Source: Pseudomonadota bacterium | GTDB taxonomy: Bacteria > Myxococcota > Polyangia > GCA-2747355 > JACKDQ01 | Length of the DNA stretch: 13,575 nt | Reading direction: 5' to 3' | Assembly (NCBI GenBank): GCA_030591195.1 | Contig: JAUVBO010000012.1 | Span: forward strand, 1 to 13,575 | Part shown: positions 1 through 6,248 of the stretch, one piece after another | Position numbering within the stretch: position 1 is the stretch's first letter | How the letters are laid out: each line of letters starts with the position of its first letter | Notes under the pieces: generated by a model | Database searches by the model: none | The model's input: the letters and a program-made list of their open reading frames with translations, nothing else | Told to the model about the DNA's origin: nothing | Made by a program: the position numbers and the translations under genes

Positions 1-791
1 GCCCGCTCGGTGATCTCGAGCACCACCCGCGGCCCGTGGGCCGACAGCGGCGCCGCAGCGTCGTAGAGTTCCTCGTCGAGCAGATCGGACGGGTGGAGGT
101 TGACGAACAGCAGCGCGTCGGCCGGCAGGCGCGTGAGCGACCGGGCAGCGATGCTTCGCACCGCCCGGCTCAGCTCGCGCACCCGCCCGAGGCGCTCGGC
201 GATGTCGAGGAAGACGCCCGGGTGGGGGATCTGCTCGTCGTCGGACCGGAGCAAGGCCTCATAGCCGAAGATCCGCCGCTCGGGCCAGTGGACGATCGGC
301 TGAAAGGCAAGCCACATCCGCTCGACCCCCCGGGCGAAGGCTGCCTCGAGCGCTGCCCGATCACCGCCGAAGAGTCGGCTCTCGTCAGTCAGGTCGAGGG
401 CCTGACGCTTGAGCCGCGCCAGGCGATGCAGCCGCACCCCGTAGGAGACGGCGTCGATCAGCTCCTCGAGCTGTACCGGCTTGGTCAGGTAGCGCAGGGC
501 GCCGAGCTCCACCGCCTTGATCGCTGTGTCGAGGGTCGGGGCCCCGGTGAGCAGGATCACCGGCAGGTCGAGATCTTCCATCCGCACCTGGCGCAGCAGA
601 TCGGTGCCCTGCATGCCAGGCATCGCGAGGTCACTGAGCACCAGATCGAGGCCGCCCTGGCGAACGATCTCGAGCGCCTGTTGGCCGCTCTCGGCACAGA
701 CCGTCTCGAAGCCGTGGGCGCCGAGCATCCGCGAATGGGCGCGCAGAACCTGCGGCTCGTCGTCGACAATCAGGACCTTGCCGGATGCCAT
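1..791 (-). CDS. Receiver-EAL domain response regulator, probable c-di-GMP phosphodiesterase (C-terminus cut by window edge)
   Basis: The 263 visible residues start at the ATG at 791; an in-frame TAG lies 21 bases upstream, so this is the first possible start. GGGGGAGGG precedes the ATG with unusually short spacing. Residues 1-120 are a receiver: acidic pair D10/D11, phosphoacceptor D54 (in SDLAMPG), T82 and K104 (TKP) are all present. An EAL phosphodiesterase domain begins near residue 160 with FQPIV, then the signature EAL at 178-180 (YEALLRS), N231 (FVNLHP) and E259 (VLEITE). These match the metal- and substrate-binding positions of active EAL enzymes, which hydrolyse c-di-GMP to pGpG. The second half of the EAL domain, including its catalytic Lys and the later Glu, lies outside the window, so activity cannot be fully judged. 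The gene is divergent from the histidine kinase at 890, a plausible phosphodonor. Confidence 0.93.
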   Translation of the reverse strand, partial: MASGKVLIVDDEPQVLRAHSRMLGAHGFETVCAESGQQALEIVRQGGLDLVLSDLAMPGMQGTDLLRQVRMEDLDLPVILLTGAPTLDTAIKAVELGALRYLTKPVQLEELIDAVSYGVRLHRLARLKRQALDLTDESRLFGGDRAALEAAFARGVERMWLAFQPIVHWPERRIFGYEALLRSDDEQIPHPGVFLDIAERLGRVRELSRAVRSIAARSLTRLPADALLFVNLHPSDLLDEELYDAAAPLSAHGPRVVLEITER

Positions 792-889
792 CCCTCCCCC
801 AGTCTGTTCCTATTGTGCGGCATCCGCGCGGCGGAATAAAGGCGCACCTGCAGCGGACGGCCCGCGGCTCGTGCTAGGCTCTGACCAGC

Positions 890-2566
890 ATGGCGCGCTC
901 GATCTCCGCCAGGATCTTCACCGGCTTCGTGGCGGTGATCGTCGCCTTCGGGGCGGTGATGGCATTTACCGTCTACGGGATGCACGAGCTACGCCAGCAG
1001 CTGGTGCTGACCAACAAGACCTACCTGCCGCTGATGCTGATCGGCAGCGAGCTGCACTACACCCAGGGGCGGTTGAACATCCAGATCGCCGAGCGCGCCG
1101 CCGGGCGCAGCACGATCGAGCAGCTGCGCCACCACATCAAGGTCGCCCGCAAGTACCGCATCGGCAACGCCCGCCGGGGCGTGCGGCTGATCCGCCGCGC
1201 CGAGCGGGCGAGGCTGCCCGCCGGCGACGCGCGCTTCCTCGCCGAGACCCGGCGCGCGCTCTCCGCGGCGATCAAGACCTTCCGCGCCGACGAGGCGCTG
1301 TTCGAGCAGCTCTTCTCCACCGCGCGAACCTCCGCGGCGACGCTGCATCGCATCGGGGCCAACCTGTTGCGCGGCGAGCGCAAGCTGGACCAGCTGACCG
1401 CCACGCTGCGGCGGCGGCTACGGGGACAGATGGAGGGCACGGTGAAGGAGATCGTCGGCCACCAGCGCACGGCGGTGACCGCAGGTCTTGGCCTGGTGGT
1501 GCTCGCGCTGACGCTCAGCCTGGTGGTCACGGTCCGTGCCCGCCGGCTGCTGTCGCCGCTGAAGACCCTGGTCAAGAGCGCCAAGCGAAGCGGCGCCGGC
1601 GACTACGCCGGGCGGGCACCGGTCGAGTCGCGCGACGAGCTCGGCGCGCTCGCCGAGGAGTTCAACAGCATGGCTGCCGCGGTCCAGGAGCGCGAGACGC
1701 GGCTGATCCGCAGCGAGCGGATGGCCGCTGCCGGCCAGCTCGCCTCTCACATCACTCACGAGGTGCGAAACCCACTCAACTCGATCTCGCTCAACACCGA
1801 GATCCTCGAGGAGGAGCTGGCCTCGATCAGCGCTGCGGCCGGTGACGCACCGCGACCTGGAGCCGCTGGCGACCCCGGAGCGTCCTGCGTCACGGGGGCC
1901 GCAATGAACCGCGCGGCCTGCGACGCACCGCGACCAGGAGCCGCCGGCGACCCCGGAGCGTCCTGCGTCACGGGGGCCGCCGTCAACGGCGCAAGCGGCG
2001 CGGCCGATGAGGCACGGACGATCTGCCGGGCGATCCGCAAGGAGGTCGACCGGCTGACCGAGATCACCGAGGAGTACCTGCAGTTCGCCCGCCTGCCCAA
2101 ACCCTCGCTGCGAGACGAAGACATCAACGAGATCCTCGCCGGACTGCTCGGCTTCATCGGCGGCGAGCTCGAGGGGCACGGGGTGACGGTCGAGACCGAC
2201 CTGGCCGACGGATTGTCGGGAGTCCCGGCCGACGAGAACCAGCTGCGCCAGGCGTTCCTCAACCTGATGCGCAACGCCACCGACGCGATGGCCGACGGCA
2301 AGGGCACCCTGCGGGTCGAGACCCGGGTGGTCGATGGATCGCTCGAGGTGACGGTGGCCGACACCGGCGCCGGGATCGAGCCCGCGGCGATCGAACGGAT
2401 CTTCGAGCCCTTCTTCTCGACCAAGCGCGGAGGGACCGGGCTCGGGCTGGCGCTGACCCACCAGATCGTGCAGGAGCACGGGGGCGAGATCTCGGTCGAG
2501 AGCGATCTCGGCGTGGGCACGACGTTCACCGTCAGGCTGCCGGTGAACGACACGAGGAGGGCGTAG
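890..2566 (+). CDS. Membrane-bound sensor histidine kinase (HAMP, HisKA, HATPase_c) with an insertion inside HisKA
   Basis: This 558-residue protein has a transmembrane helix near residues 8-28, a mostly helical, Arg-rich sensor of about 165 residues (no recognised ligand domain, perhaps a four-helix bundle), a second helix near 196-216 and a HAMP linker to about 275. HisKA has the H-box HEVRNP with phosphoacceptor H290. HATPase_c has the N-box (N458 and N462 in NLMRN), G1 box DTGAG at 491, F-box FEPFFSTK and G2 box GTGLGLAL near 514. All residues needed for autophosphorylation are present, in the NtrB-like subgroup. Between the two HisKA helices, residues 319-364 carry two near-identical 20-residue units not normal for this domain. 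No strong ribosome site precedes the ATG; a possible extended -10 (TGCTAGGCT) lies at 872-880, implying a very short leader. A Nudix gene follows 3 bases after the stop. The substrate regulator is unknown; the divergent receiver-EAL protein is the best local candidate. Confidence 0.95.
   Translation: MARSISARIFTGFVAVIVAFGAVMAFTVYGMHELRQQLVLTNKTYLPLMLIGSELHYTQGRLNIQIAERAAGRSTIEQLRHHIKVARKYRIGNARRGVRLIRRAERARLPAGDARFLAETRRALSAAIKTFRADEALFEQLFSTARTSAATLHRIGANLLRGERKLDQLTATLRRRLRGQMEGTVKEIVGHQRTAVTAGLGLVVLALTLSLVVTVRARRLLSPLKTLVKSAKRSGAGDYAGRAPVESRDELGALAEEFNSMAAAVQERETRLIRSERMAAAGQLASHITHEVRNPLNSISLNTEILEEELASISAAAGDAPRPGAAGDPGASCVTGAAMNRAACDAPRPGAAGDPGASCVTGAAVNGASGAADEARTICRAIRKEVDRLTEITEEYLQFARLPKPSLRDEDINEILAGLLGFIGGELEGHGVTVETDLADGLSGVPADENQLRQAFLNLMRNATDAMADGKGTLRVETRVVDGSLEVTVADTGAGIEPAAIERIFEPFFSTKRGGTGLGLALTHQIVQEHGGEISVESDLGVGTTFTVRLPVNDTRRA
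1835..2006 (+). repeat. Candidate intragenic insertion: two 78-bp-period palindromic repeats flanked by 7-bp direct repeats
   Basis: Two copies of a 59-base unit lie at 1844-1902 and 1922-1980 and differ at only two positions (T/A and T/C); the period is 78 bases, exactly 26 codons. The first unit is bounded by a perfect 8-base inverted repeat, GTGACGCA (1842-1849) and TGCGTCAC (1886-1893). The second unit has the same ends with one mismatch. The unit centre is an imperfect dyad around GCCGCTGGC. GCGGCCG occurs at both 1835-1841 and 2000-2006, and removing one copy plus everything between them deletes 165 bases, exactly 55 codons. This would restore an ordinary short HisKA inter-helix loop. 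The layout resembles palindromic elements that insert into reading frames (such as rickettsial RPEs), but I recognise no named family. Local tandem duplication is the alternative. Confidence 0.7.
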
Positions 2567-2569
2567 CGG

Positions 2570-3067
2570 GTGAGCGACCGCGACGACCGCCGTAGCGGCC
2601 GGCCGCTGATCGGCGTCGGCGCCGTGCTGCTCTCCGACGACCTCCGGTGGGTGCTGCTGATCGAGCGAGGCAGCCCCCCGGCCGTCGGCGCGTGGAGCAT
2701 TCCCGGTGGACTGGTGGAGCGCGGCGAGACCCTCCGCGAGGCCTGCCTGCGCGAGCTGAAGGAGGAGACCGGGCTCGAGGCCGAGTTGCGAGGTGAGGTC
2801 AAGGTCCTCGAGCGGATCCTCGGCCCGGCCGCCGCGCCGCGCTACCACTTCCTGATCATCGACTTCTGGGGCAAGGCCCGCGGCGGCGAGCTGCGCGCCG
2901 GGTCAGACGTACGGCAGGCCCGCTGGGTCCCGCTCGAGGCGGTCGGGGACCTCGACCACACCACCTGGGGCCTCGAGGAGGTGGTACGACGCGCCGCGAC
3001 CCTCGCCCGCGGCGAGCAGCCGACCACTGCCCTGTTCGTCGCCGCCCCCGCCGACGACGCCCACTGA
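2570..3067 (+). CDS. Nudix hydrolase
   Basis: This 165-residue protein has a perfect Nudix box (G-x5-E-x7-R-E-U-x-E-E-x-G-U) at residues 47-69, running from GGLVERGE to REL, EE and GL. The box binds Mg2+ and positions a nucleoside-diphosphate-linked substrate for hydrolysis. The preceding AWSIPGG (41-47) is typical of MutT/ADP-ribose pyrophosphatase-like members. The substrate cannot be told from sequence; candidates include ADP-ribose, NADH and oxidised or cytidine nucleotides. Length is normal for a single-domain cytoplasmic enzyme. The GTG start is chosen because GAGGAGG at 2554-2560 lies 9 bases upstream and the frame opens 3 bases after the kinase stop. Co-transcription and translational linkage with the kinase are therefore likely, although a functional link between the two is only inferred. 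Confidence 0.93.
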   Translation: MSDRDDRRSGRPLIGVGAVLLSDDLRWVLLIERGSPPAVGAWSIPGGLVERGETLREACLRELKEETGLEAELRGEVKVLERILGPAAAPRYHFLIIDFWGKARGGELRAGSDVRQARWVPLEAVGDLDHTTWGLEEVVRRAATLARGEQPTTALFVAAPADDAH

Positions 3068-3116
3068 GCAACCCTCGCCAAGTAACAAACCGAGCATCGG
3101 CCCGCGAGATCCCTGC

Positions 3117-3122
3117 TATTCT
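3117..3122 (+). promoter_or_regulatory. Possible extended -10 element for the cysteine-rich lipoprotein gene
   Basis: TATTCT is preceded by TGC (3114-3116), giving an extended -10 (TGnTATTCT) about 30 bases before the ATG at 3153. No convincing -35 hexamer sits 16-18 bases upstream, so this is a weak call resting on one motif. If real, the lipoprotein would be transcribed separately from the Nudix gene, which ends 85 bases upstream of the ATG. Confidence 0.3.
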
Positions 3123-3152
3123 GATCGGCAGGCGCTCACAGGAGAAACCGAG

Positions 3153-4013
3153 ATGTTCGGCAAGGCGATCGGCGCGGTCGGCGCGCTGGCGGTGACGGTG
3201 CTGGCGGGGTGCAGCAGTGACGACGGGGGCACCGGCGTCGCCTGTCCGGCGGGCTGTCCACCAGCCCAGTGCGACGCGCGCACCGGGCAGTGCCTCGGCC
3301 AGCCTGCCTGCACGGCGACGAGCACGCCGGTGCGGCTCTGCGGCCAGGGCTGCGTCGACCTCAACAGCGACCCGAGTAACTGCGGCGCCTGCTTCAACAG
3401 CTGTGCCGGCCAGGCCTGCACCGCCGGTCAGTGCGGCGGCTCGCCCACGCCACCTCCCGCCTCCTGCAGCGCGGTGATGGCCAACGCTTGCCTGACTCAG
3501 GACCAGTTCTGTAACGCCGGCCTCGGCGTCTGCCGACCGTGCCCCGGCGGCGCCAACGCCTTCAACTGCGACGGGCTGAACGACTGCGAGTGTGGCAACG
3601 GCTGCGACACCGCCGACCCCACCAAGTGCCTGGCGGGCACCATCCCACCGCCGACCCAGTGCAGCGTCACCGACGCCCGGTCGTGCGGCGCTGACACCAA
3701 GGTCTACTGCTCGGCCAACAGCTACACCTGCACCGCCTGCGCCGGCGTGATGCTCAACTGCGACTACACCAACACCTGCGAGTGCGTCGGCACCACCCAC
3801 GAGTGCGACAACGGCGCCTGCCGCGAGAAGGCCACGCCGGCCAAGCCGAGCACCTGCAAGGATTCCCAGGTCTGGGACGGGACCACCTGCACCGACTGCC
3901 CCCAGTTCGACTACGACTGCAACGCCGACCACGCCGACGGCTGCGAGTGTCTGTTCGCCAACGACGCCATCGGCTGCTACTACGACGGCACCTGCGACCT
4001 CGGGATGGACTGA
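3153..4013 (+). CDS. Cysteine-rich lipoprotein with three tandem cysteine repeats
   Basis: This 286-residue protein has a type II signal peptide with lipobox LAGC, the lipidated Cys being C20 with Ser at +2. AGGAG lies about 8 bases before the ATG. It contains 41 cysteines (about 14 percent). Residues 63-94 have the myxobacterial-style motif GCVDLNSDPSNCGAC, common in secreted proteins of that group and of unknown function. Residues 105-281 form three repeats (105-159, 170-223, 235-281) sharing C-x2-C-x6-8-C-x5-7-C-x-C, with the last pair read as CEC. The first two also share three preceding cysteines at similar spacing; the third is shortened there. Proline-rich linkers separate the repeats. 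Multiple disulfides and surface exposure on the outer membrane are likely. It ends 19 bases before the convergent DUF2505 gene. No enzyme motif is visible; a structural, adhesive or metal-binding role is possible but unproven. Confidence 0.9.
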   Translation: MFGKAIGAVGALAVTVLAGCSSDDGGTGVACPAGCPPAQCDARTGQCLGQPACTATSTPVRLCGQGCVDLNSDPSNCGACFNSCAGQACTAGQCGGSPTPPPASCSAVMANACLTQDQFCNAGLGVCRPCPGGANAFNCDGLNDCECGNGCDTADPTKCLAGTIPPPTQCSVTDARSCGADTKVYCSANSYTCTACAGVMLNCDYTNTCECVGTTHECDNGACREKATPAKPSTCKDSQVWDGTTCTDCPQFDYDCNADHADGCECLFANDAIGCYYDGTCDLGMD

Positions 4014-4032
4014 GCCCGCGAGGGGCCCTCTG

Positions 4033-4530
4033 CTACCGCAGCAGGTAGTCGCGGGTGAAGGCGAATTCCTTTTCGAGGGCGCGGGTGGCGTCCTTGACCA
4101 GCAACTTGGCCACCACGCCGCCGACCAGCCGGACCTTGACCGCGATCTGACCAGTGATCCGGTTGACGCAGCCGCCTTCGCGGGGAGCGAGGCACATCGT
4201 ACCGGAGAGCTCGACCGGGCGGCCGACAGCCTCTATCGACCAGTGGCCGAGACGCTCGCCCTGGGCACTGGCCGGCATCCAGACAGCCTCGCTCAACACC
4301 CGGTTGACCGAGCCCAGCACCTTCTGAGCCACCCTGGGCAGCTTGAGCGGAATCTCGCGACGAGTGCGGATCCGCAGCGCGCCCTCGTCGTCCGCTGCGC
4401 ACTCGAGGATCTCGATCCGCTGGTCGCCGAGGGCGGCGAACTTCTGCTGGTGGAACTCTTCCTGCCCGAAGATGGCAAAGACCCGCTCCAGCGAGACAGG
4501 GTAGTCGTGGGTCGCCCCGAAGCTCTCCAT
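4033..4530 (-). CDS. DUF2505 family protein, SRPBCC/START-like fold
   Basis: This 165-residue cytoplasmic protein has no signal peptide or membrane helix. It matches the DUF2505 pattern: an N-terminal YPVSLERVFAIF segment, a central strand group leading to PLKLPRVAQKV, a Trp-containing strand (EAVW), an SGTMCLAP strand, and a C-terminal Lys-rich helix preceded by RLVGGVVAKL. DUF2505 belongs to the SRPBCC superfamily, whose members bind hydrophobic ligands in a helix-grip cavity; no specific ligand is known for it. The ATG immediately follows the TAG of the upstream FabG-like gene, and GGAGGG inside the end of that gene serves as ribosome site, so the two are almost certainly translated from one mRNA. 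Pairing with a ketoacyl reductase suggests a lipid or polyketide ligand, which is inference. Confidence 0.85.
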   Translation of the reverse strand: MESFGATHDYPVSLERVFAIFGQEEFHQQKFAALGDQRIEILECAADDEGALRIRTRREIPLKLPRVAQKVLGSVNRVLSEAVWMPASAQGERLGHWSIEAVGRPVELSGTMCLAPREGGCVNRITGQIAVKVRLVGGVVAKLLVKDATRALEKEFAFTRDYLLR

Positions 4531-5268
4531 CTATAGCCCTCCGGTCACGGGAATCGTCGCGCCGGTGAGGTAACTCGCCGCGGGCGAGGCGACGAAGAGC
4601 ACCGCCGCGGCAATCTCCTCGGGCGTGCCGAAGCGGCCCATCGGCACCTCGCGCTCCAGCTGCTCGACCTTCGCGGCCGCCAGCCCCTCGAGCATCTCGG
4701 TGCGGACAAAGCCGGGCGAGACGCAGTTGACGGTGATGCCGCGGGTGGCGACCTCGCGGGCGAGCGAGCGGGTCATCGCCACCAAGCCCGCCTTGGCCGC
4801 GGCATAGTTGGCCTGGCCGGCGAGGCTGCGCTCGGCGGCGGGCGAGCTGATGTTGATGATCCGGCCGTAGCGCTGGCCGATCATCCGCCGCACGGCAAAC
4901 TTGCAGAGGTGAAACGGACCGCTGAGATCGACCTCGAGCACCCGGTCCCAGCTCTCCTTGGCCATCATCCCGACCAGCGCGTCGCGGCGGATGCCGGCGT
5001 TGTTGACCACCACCTGCAGCGGCCCCTCCCAGCGCTCGAACAGCGCCTGTACCGCCTGGTGATCGGCCACGTCGAGTCGGGTCAGGGTCAGCCGGCAGCG
5101 CGCGGCCTCCTCGATCGCCTGCTCGAAGGAGGCCGCGGCCTCCTCGTTGCCGGCGTAGACCGCATGAACCGTGGCCCCGGCGTCGAGCAGCCCGCGGCTG
5201 ATCGCCGCGCCGATGCCTCGGGTGCCGCCGGTGACCAGGGCCACCTGCCCAGCGAGATCGACCTGCAC
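4531..5268 (-). CDS. fabG-like: 3-oxoacyl-ACP reductase-like short-chain dehydrogenase (FabG-like)
   Basis: This 245-residue classical SDR follows E. coli FabG along its whole length. The cofactor motif TGGTRGIG is at 13-20, NNAG at 89-92, catalytic S142, and Y155 with K159 (YAAAK). NCVSPGFVRTEM follows at 181-192, and the end is TGATIPVTGGL. FabG enzymes reduce 3-oxoacyl-ACP to 3-hydroxyacyl-ACP with NADPH in fatty acid or polyketide synthesis. The fourth tetrad residue, normally Asn (E. coli N110), is Asp here (D114, EVDLSG), so activity or specificity may differ. The frame stays open far upstream, but homology begins at VQVDLAGQ, so the GTG at 5268 is taken as start. No good ribosome site precedes it, and a TTG eight codons earlier is possible. 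It lies 37 bases downstream of the lipoprotein gene and abuts DUF2505. Whether it serves primary fatty acid synthesis is unknown. Confidence 0.9.
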   Translation of the reverse strand: MQVDLAGQVALVTGGTRGIGAAISRGLLDAGATVHAVYAGNEEAAASFEQAIEEAARCRLTLTRLDVADHQAVQALFERWEGPLQVVVNNAGIRRDALVGMMAKESWDRVLEVDLSGPFHLCKFAVRRMIGQRYGRIINISSPAAERSLAGQANYAAAKAGLVAMTRSLAREVATRGITVNCVSPGFVRTEMLEGLAAAKVEQLEREVPMGRFGTPEEIAAAVLFVASPAASYLTGATIPVTGGL

Positions 5269-5305
5269 CGTGGGGGATCGGGCGGCAGACAAGGACCAGC
5301 CCCGC

Positions 5306-6145
5306 TCAGACCTGGCAGCGGCAGAGCTCGTCGAGGTTGCAGCTGTTGATCTGCTCGGCCGCGGACCTGGTCTCGCCCTCGCATGCGGGGATCTCGGAGG
5401 TGTCGGCGGACTTGAGCGCCTCACAGATCGACTGGTCGGTGCCCTCGAAGCTCGAGCAGTCGAGGCCGTCGATGCAGGCCTTGAGCTTGCTGGCAGCCTC
5501 CTCGCAGACATCGCCCGAGGGAGGGTCCGGCGGATCGGTCGGGCCCGCGTCGTCGCGTGGCTGCGGGTCCGGGTATTTCGGCGGCTTCGGAGTCGAAGTG
5601 CTGCCGAGATCGATGCCGAGCTGGCCCGCGCACTGCAAGCCGAGCCGCTGCCAGCCGTCCTCATCATAGAAGTTGTCGCAGGAGCCAGCGGCGATGCAGT
5701 AACCCAGCGAGGCCCAGTCCACCGAGACCGAGCCCCGGTCCTCGAACTGCTTGATCACGTCATCGACCTGCTTGATGCAGATCCCCATCAGCGTCTGGGG
5801 CTGCTCGATGCTGTCGCCGGACGAGGCGGGCCCGAACGGGCTCGCCTGGGCGTAGACCTGGCGGCCGATCGCCGCGCCGGCGGTGATGCCGAAGGCGCGC
5901 AGGCCGAGGTCCGACCGGTCAAGGTCCGACCGATCCTGCGGGGGCGATACCCGGGTCTGGGAAAAAAGCCCGCAGGACTCGAACTTCTGACAGACCGTCT
6001 CGGCGGGGCTCCCGGCCAACTGGCCGGCGACGCGCTCGGGCTCGCCGAAGATGCTGGTGTTCGGCCCCATCGATGGGGCCTTGTCACAGTTGACCAGCAG
6101 GAGCGCACCGACGGCGAAGCCGGCGACGAAATAGGGTCGGGACAT
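5306..6145 (-). CDS. Putative cysteine-containing lipoprotein
   Basis: This is a 279-residue protein of unknown function. The ATG at 6145 is preferred over the upstream in-frame Met at 6238 because GGGAGGT lies 6 bases before it and it places a signal peptide at the N-terminus. That peptide has a hydrophobic core and ends LLVNC, with lipidation at C20. Asn at -1 is atypical for a lipobox and Asp is at +2, an inner-membrane retention signal in enterics but of uncertain meaning here. A Pro/Asp-rich linker (about 182-210) separates an N-terminal region (C52, C58, C123, C150, C156, C172) from a C-terminal helical module with nine cysteines (C214 to C277, ending CRC). No enzymatic motif is seen. 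Residues 72-80 come from a 15-base tandem duplication (RSDLDRSDL). FabG follows after 37 bases, so an operon is possible. Confidence 0.82.
   Translation of the reverse strand: MSRPYFVAGFAVGALLLVNCDKAPSMGPNTSIFGEPERVAGQLAGSPAETVCQKFESCGLFSQTRVSPPQDRSDLDRSDLGLRAFGITAGAAIGRQVYAQASPFGPASSGDSIEQPQTLMGICIKQVDDVIKQFEDRGSVSVDWASLGYCIAAGSCDNFYDEDGWQRLGLQCAGQLGIDLGSTSTPKPPKYPDPQPRDDAGPTDPPDPPSGDVCEEAASKLKACIDGLDCSSFEGTDQSICEALKSADTSEIPACEGETRSAAEQINSCNLDELCRCQV
5906..5935 (-). repeat. 15-bp tandem duplication inside the lipoprotein gene
   Basis: Two adjacent 15-base copies, GAGGTCCGACCGGTC and AAGGTCCGACCGATC on the plus strand, differ at two positions. They encode the doubled RSDL unit of the lipoprotein. 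The length is a multiple of three, so the frame is kept. This looks like simple slippage rather than a mobile element. Confidence 0.6.
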
Positions 6146-6248
6146 GCTGCACCTCCCGTCGGAGACCACCGACACTGCTGCGAATAACTCAACCAACGGC
6201 GACGCCGGACGGGCTATTCCCAACCCCCGGCGCGCCACGCCCTCACCC

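Noticed and set aside
36..839. 267-codon plus-strand open frame at the left edge
   Set aside because: It lies opposite the receiver-EAL gene, whose translation contains every diagnostic receiver and EAL motif.
872..880. Promoter for the histidine kinase (TGCTAGGCT)
   Set aside because: Only a partial extended -10 with no -35, and it would give an almost leaderless transcript. It is mentioned in the kinase entry but not called.
1844..1980. CRISPR-like repeat pair
   Set aside because: Only two units, inside a conserved reading frame with codon-multiple period and no spacer-like variable sequence.
1418..2848. 476-codon minus-strand open frame opposite the histidine kinase
   Set aside because: No domain signature, and it crosses the kinase/Nudix boundary. 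It is a shadow of the kinase reading frame.
2856..3932. 358-codon minus-strand open frame opposite the cysteine-rich lipoprotein and Nudix gene
   Set aside because: Ala/Gly/Val-rich without domain signals. Both genes on the other strand are well supported.
4014..4032. Terminator between the convergent lipoprotein and DUF2505 genes
   Set aside because: GAGGGGCCCTC is a near-dyad but leaves no proper loop, and no T-run follows on either strand.
5269..5667. N-terminal extension of the FabG-like frame up to 5667
   Set aside because: The extra 133 residues are Arg/Ser/Pro-rich, overlap the lipoprotein gene in another frame and have no SDR homology.
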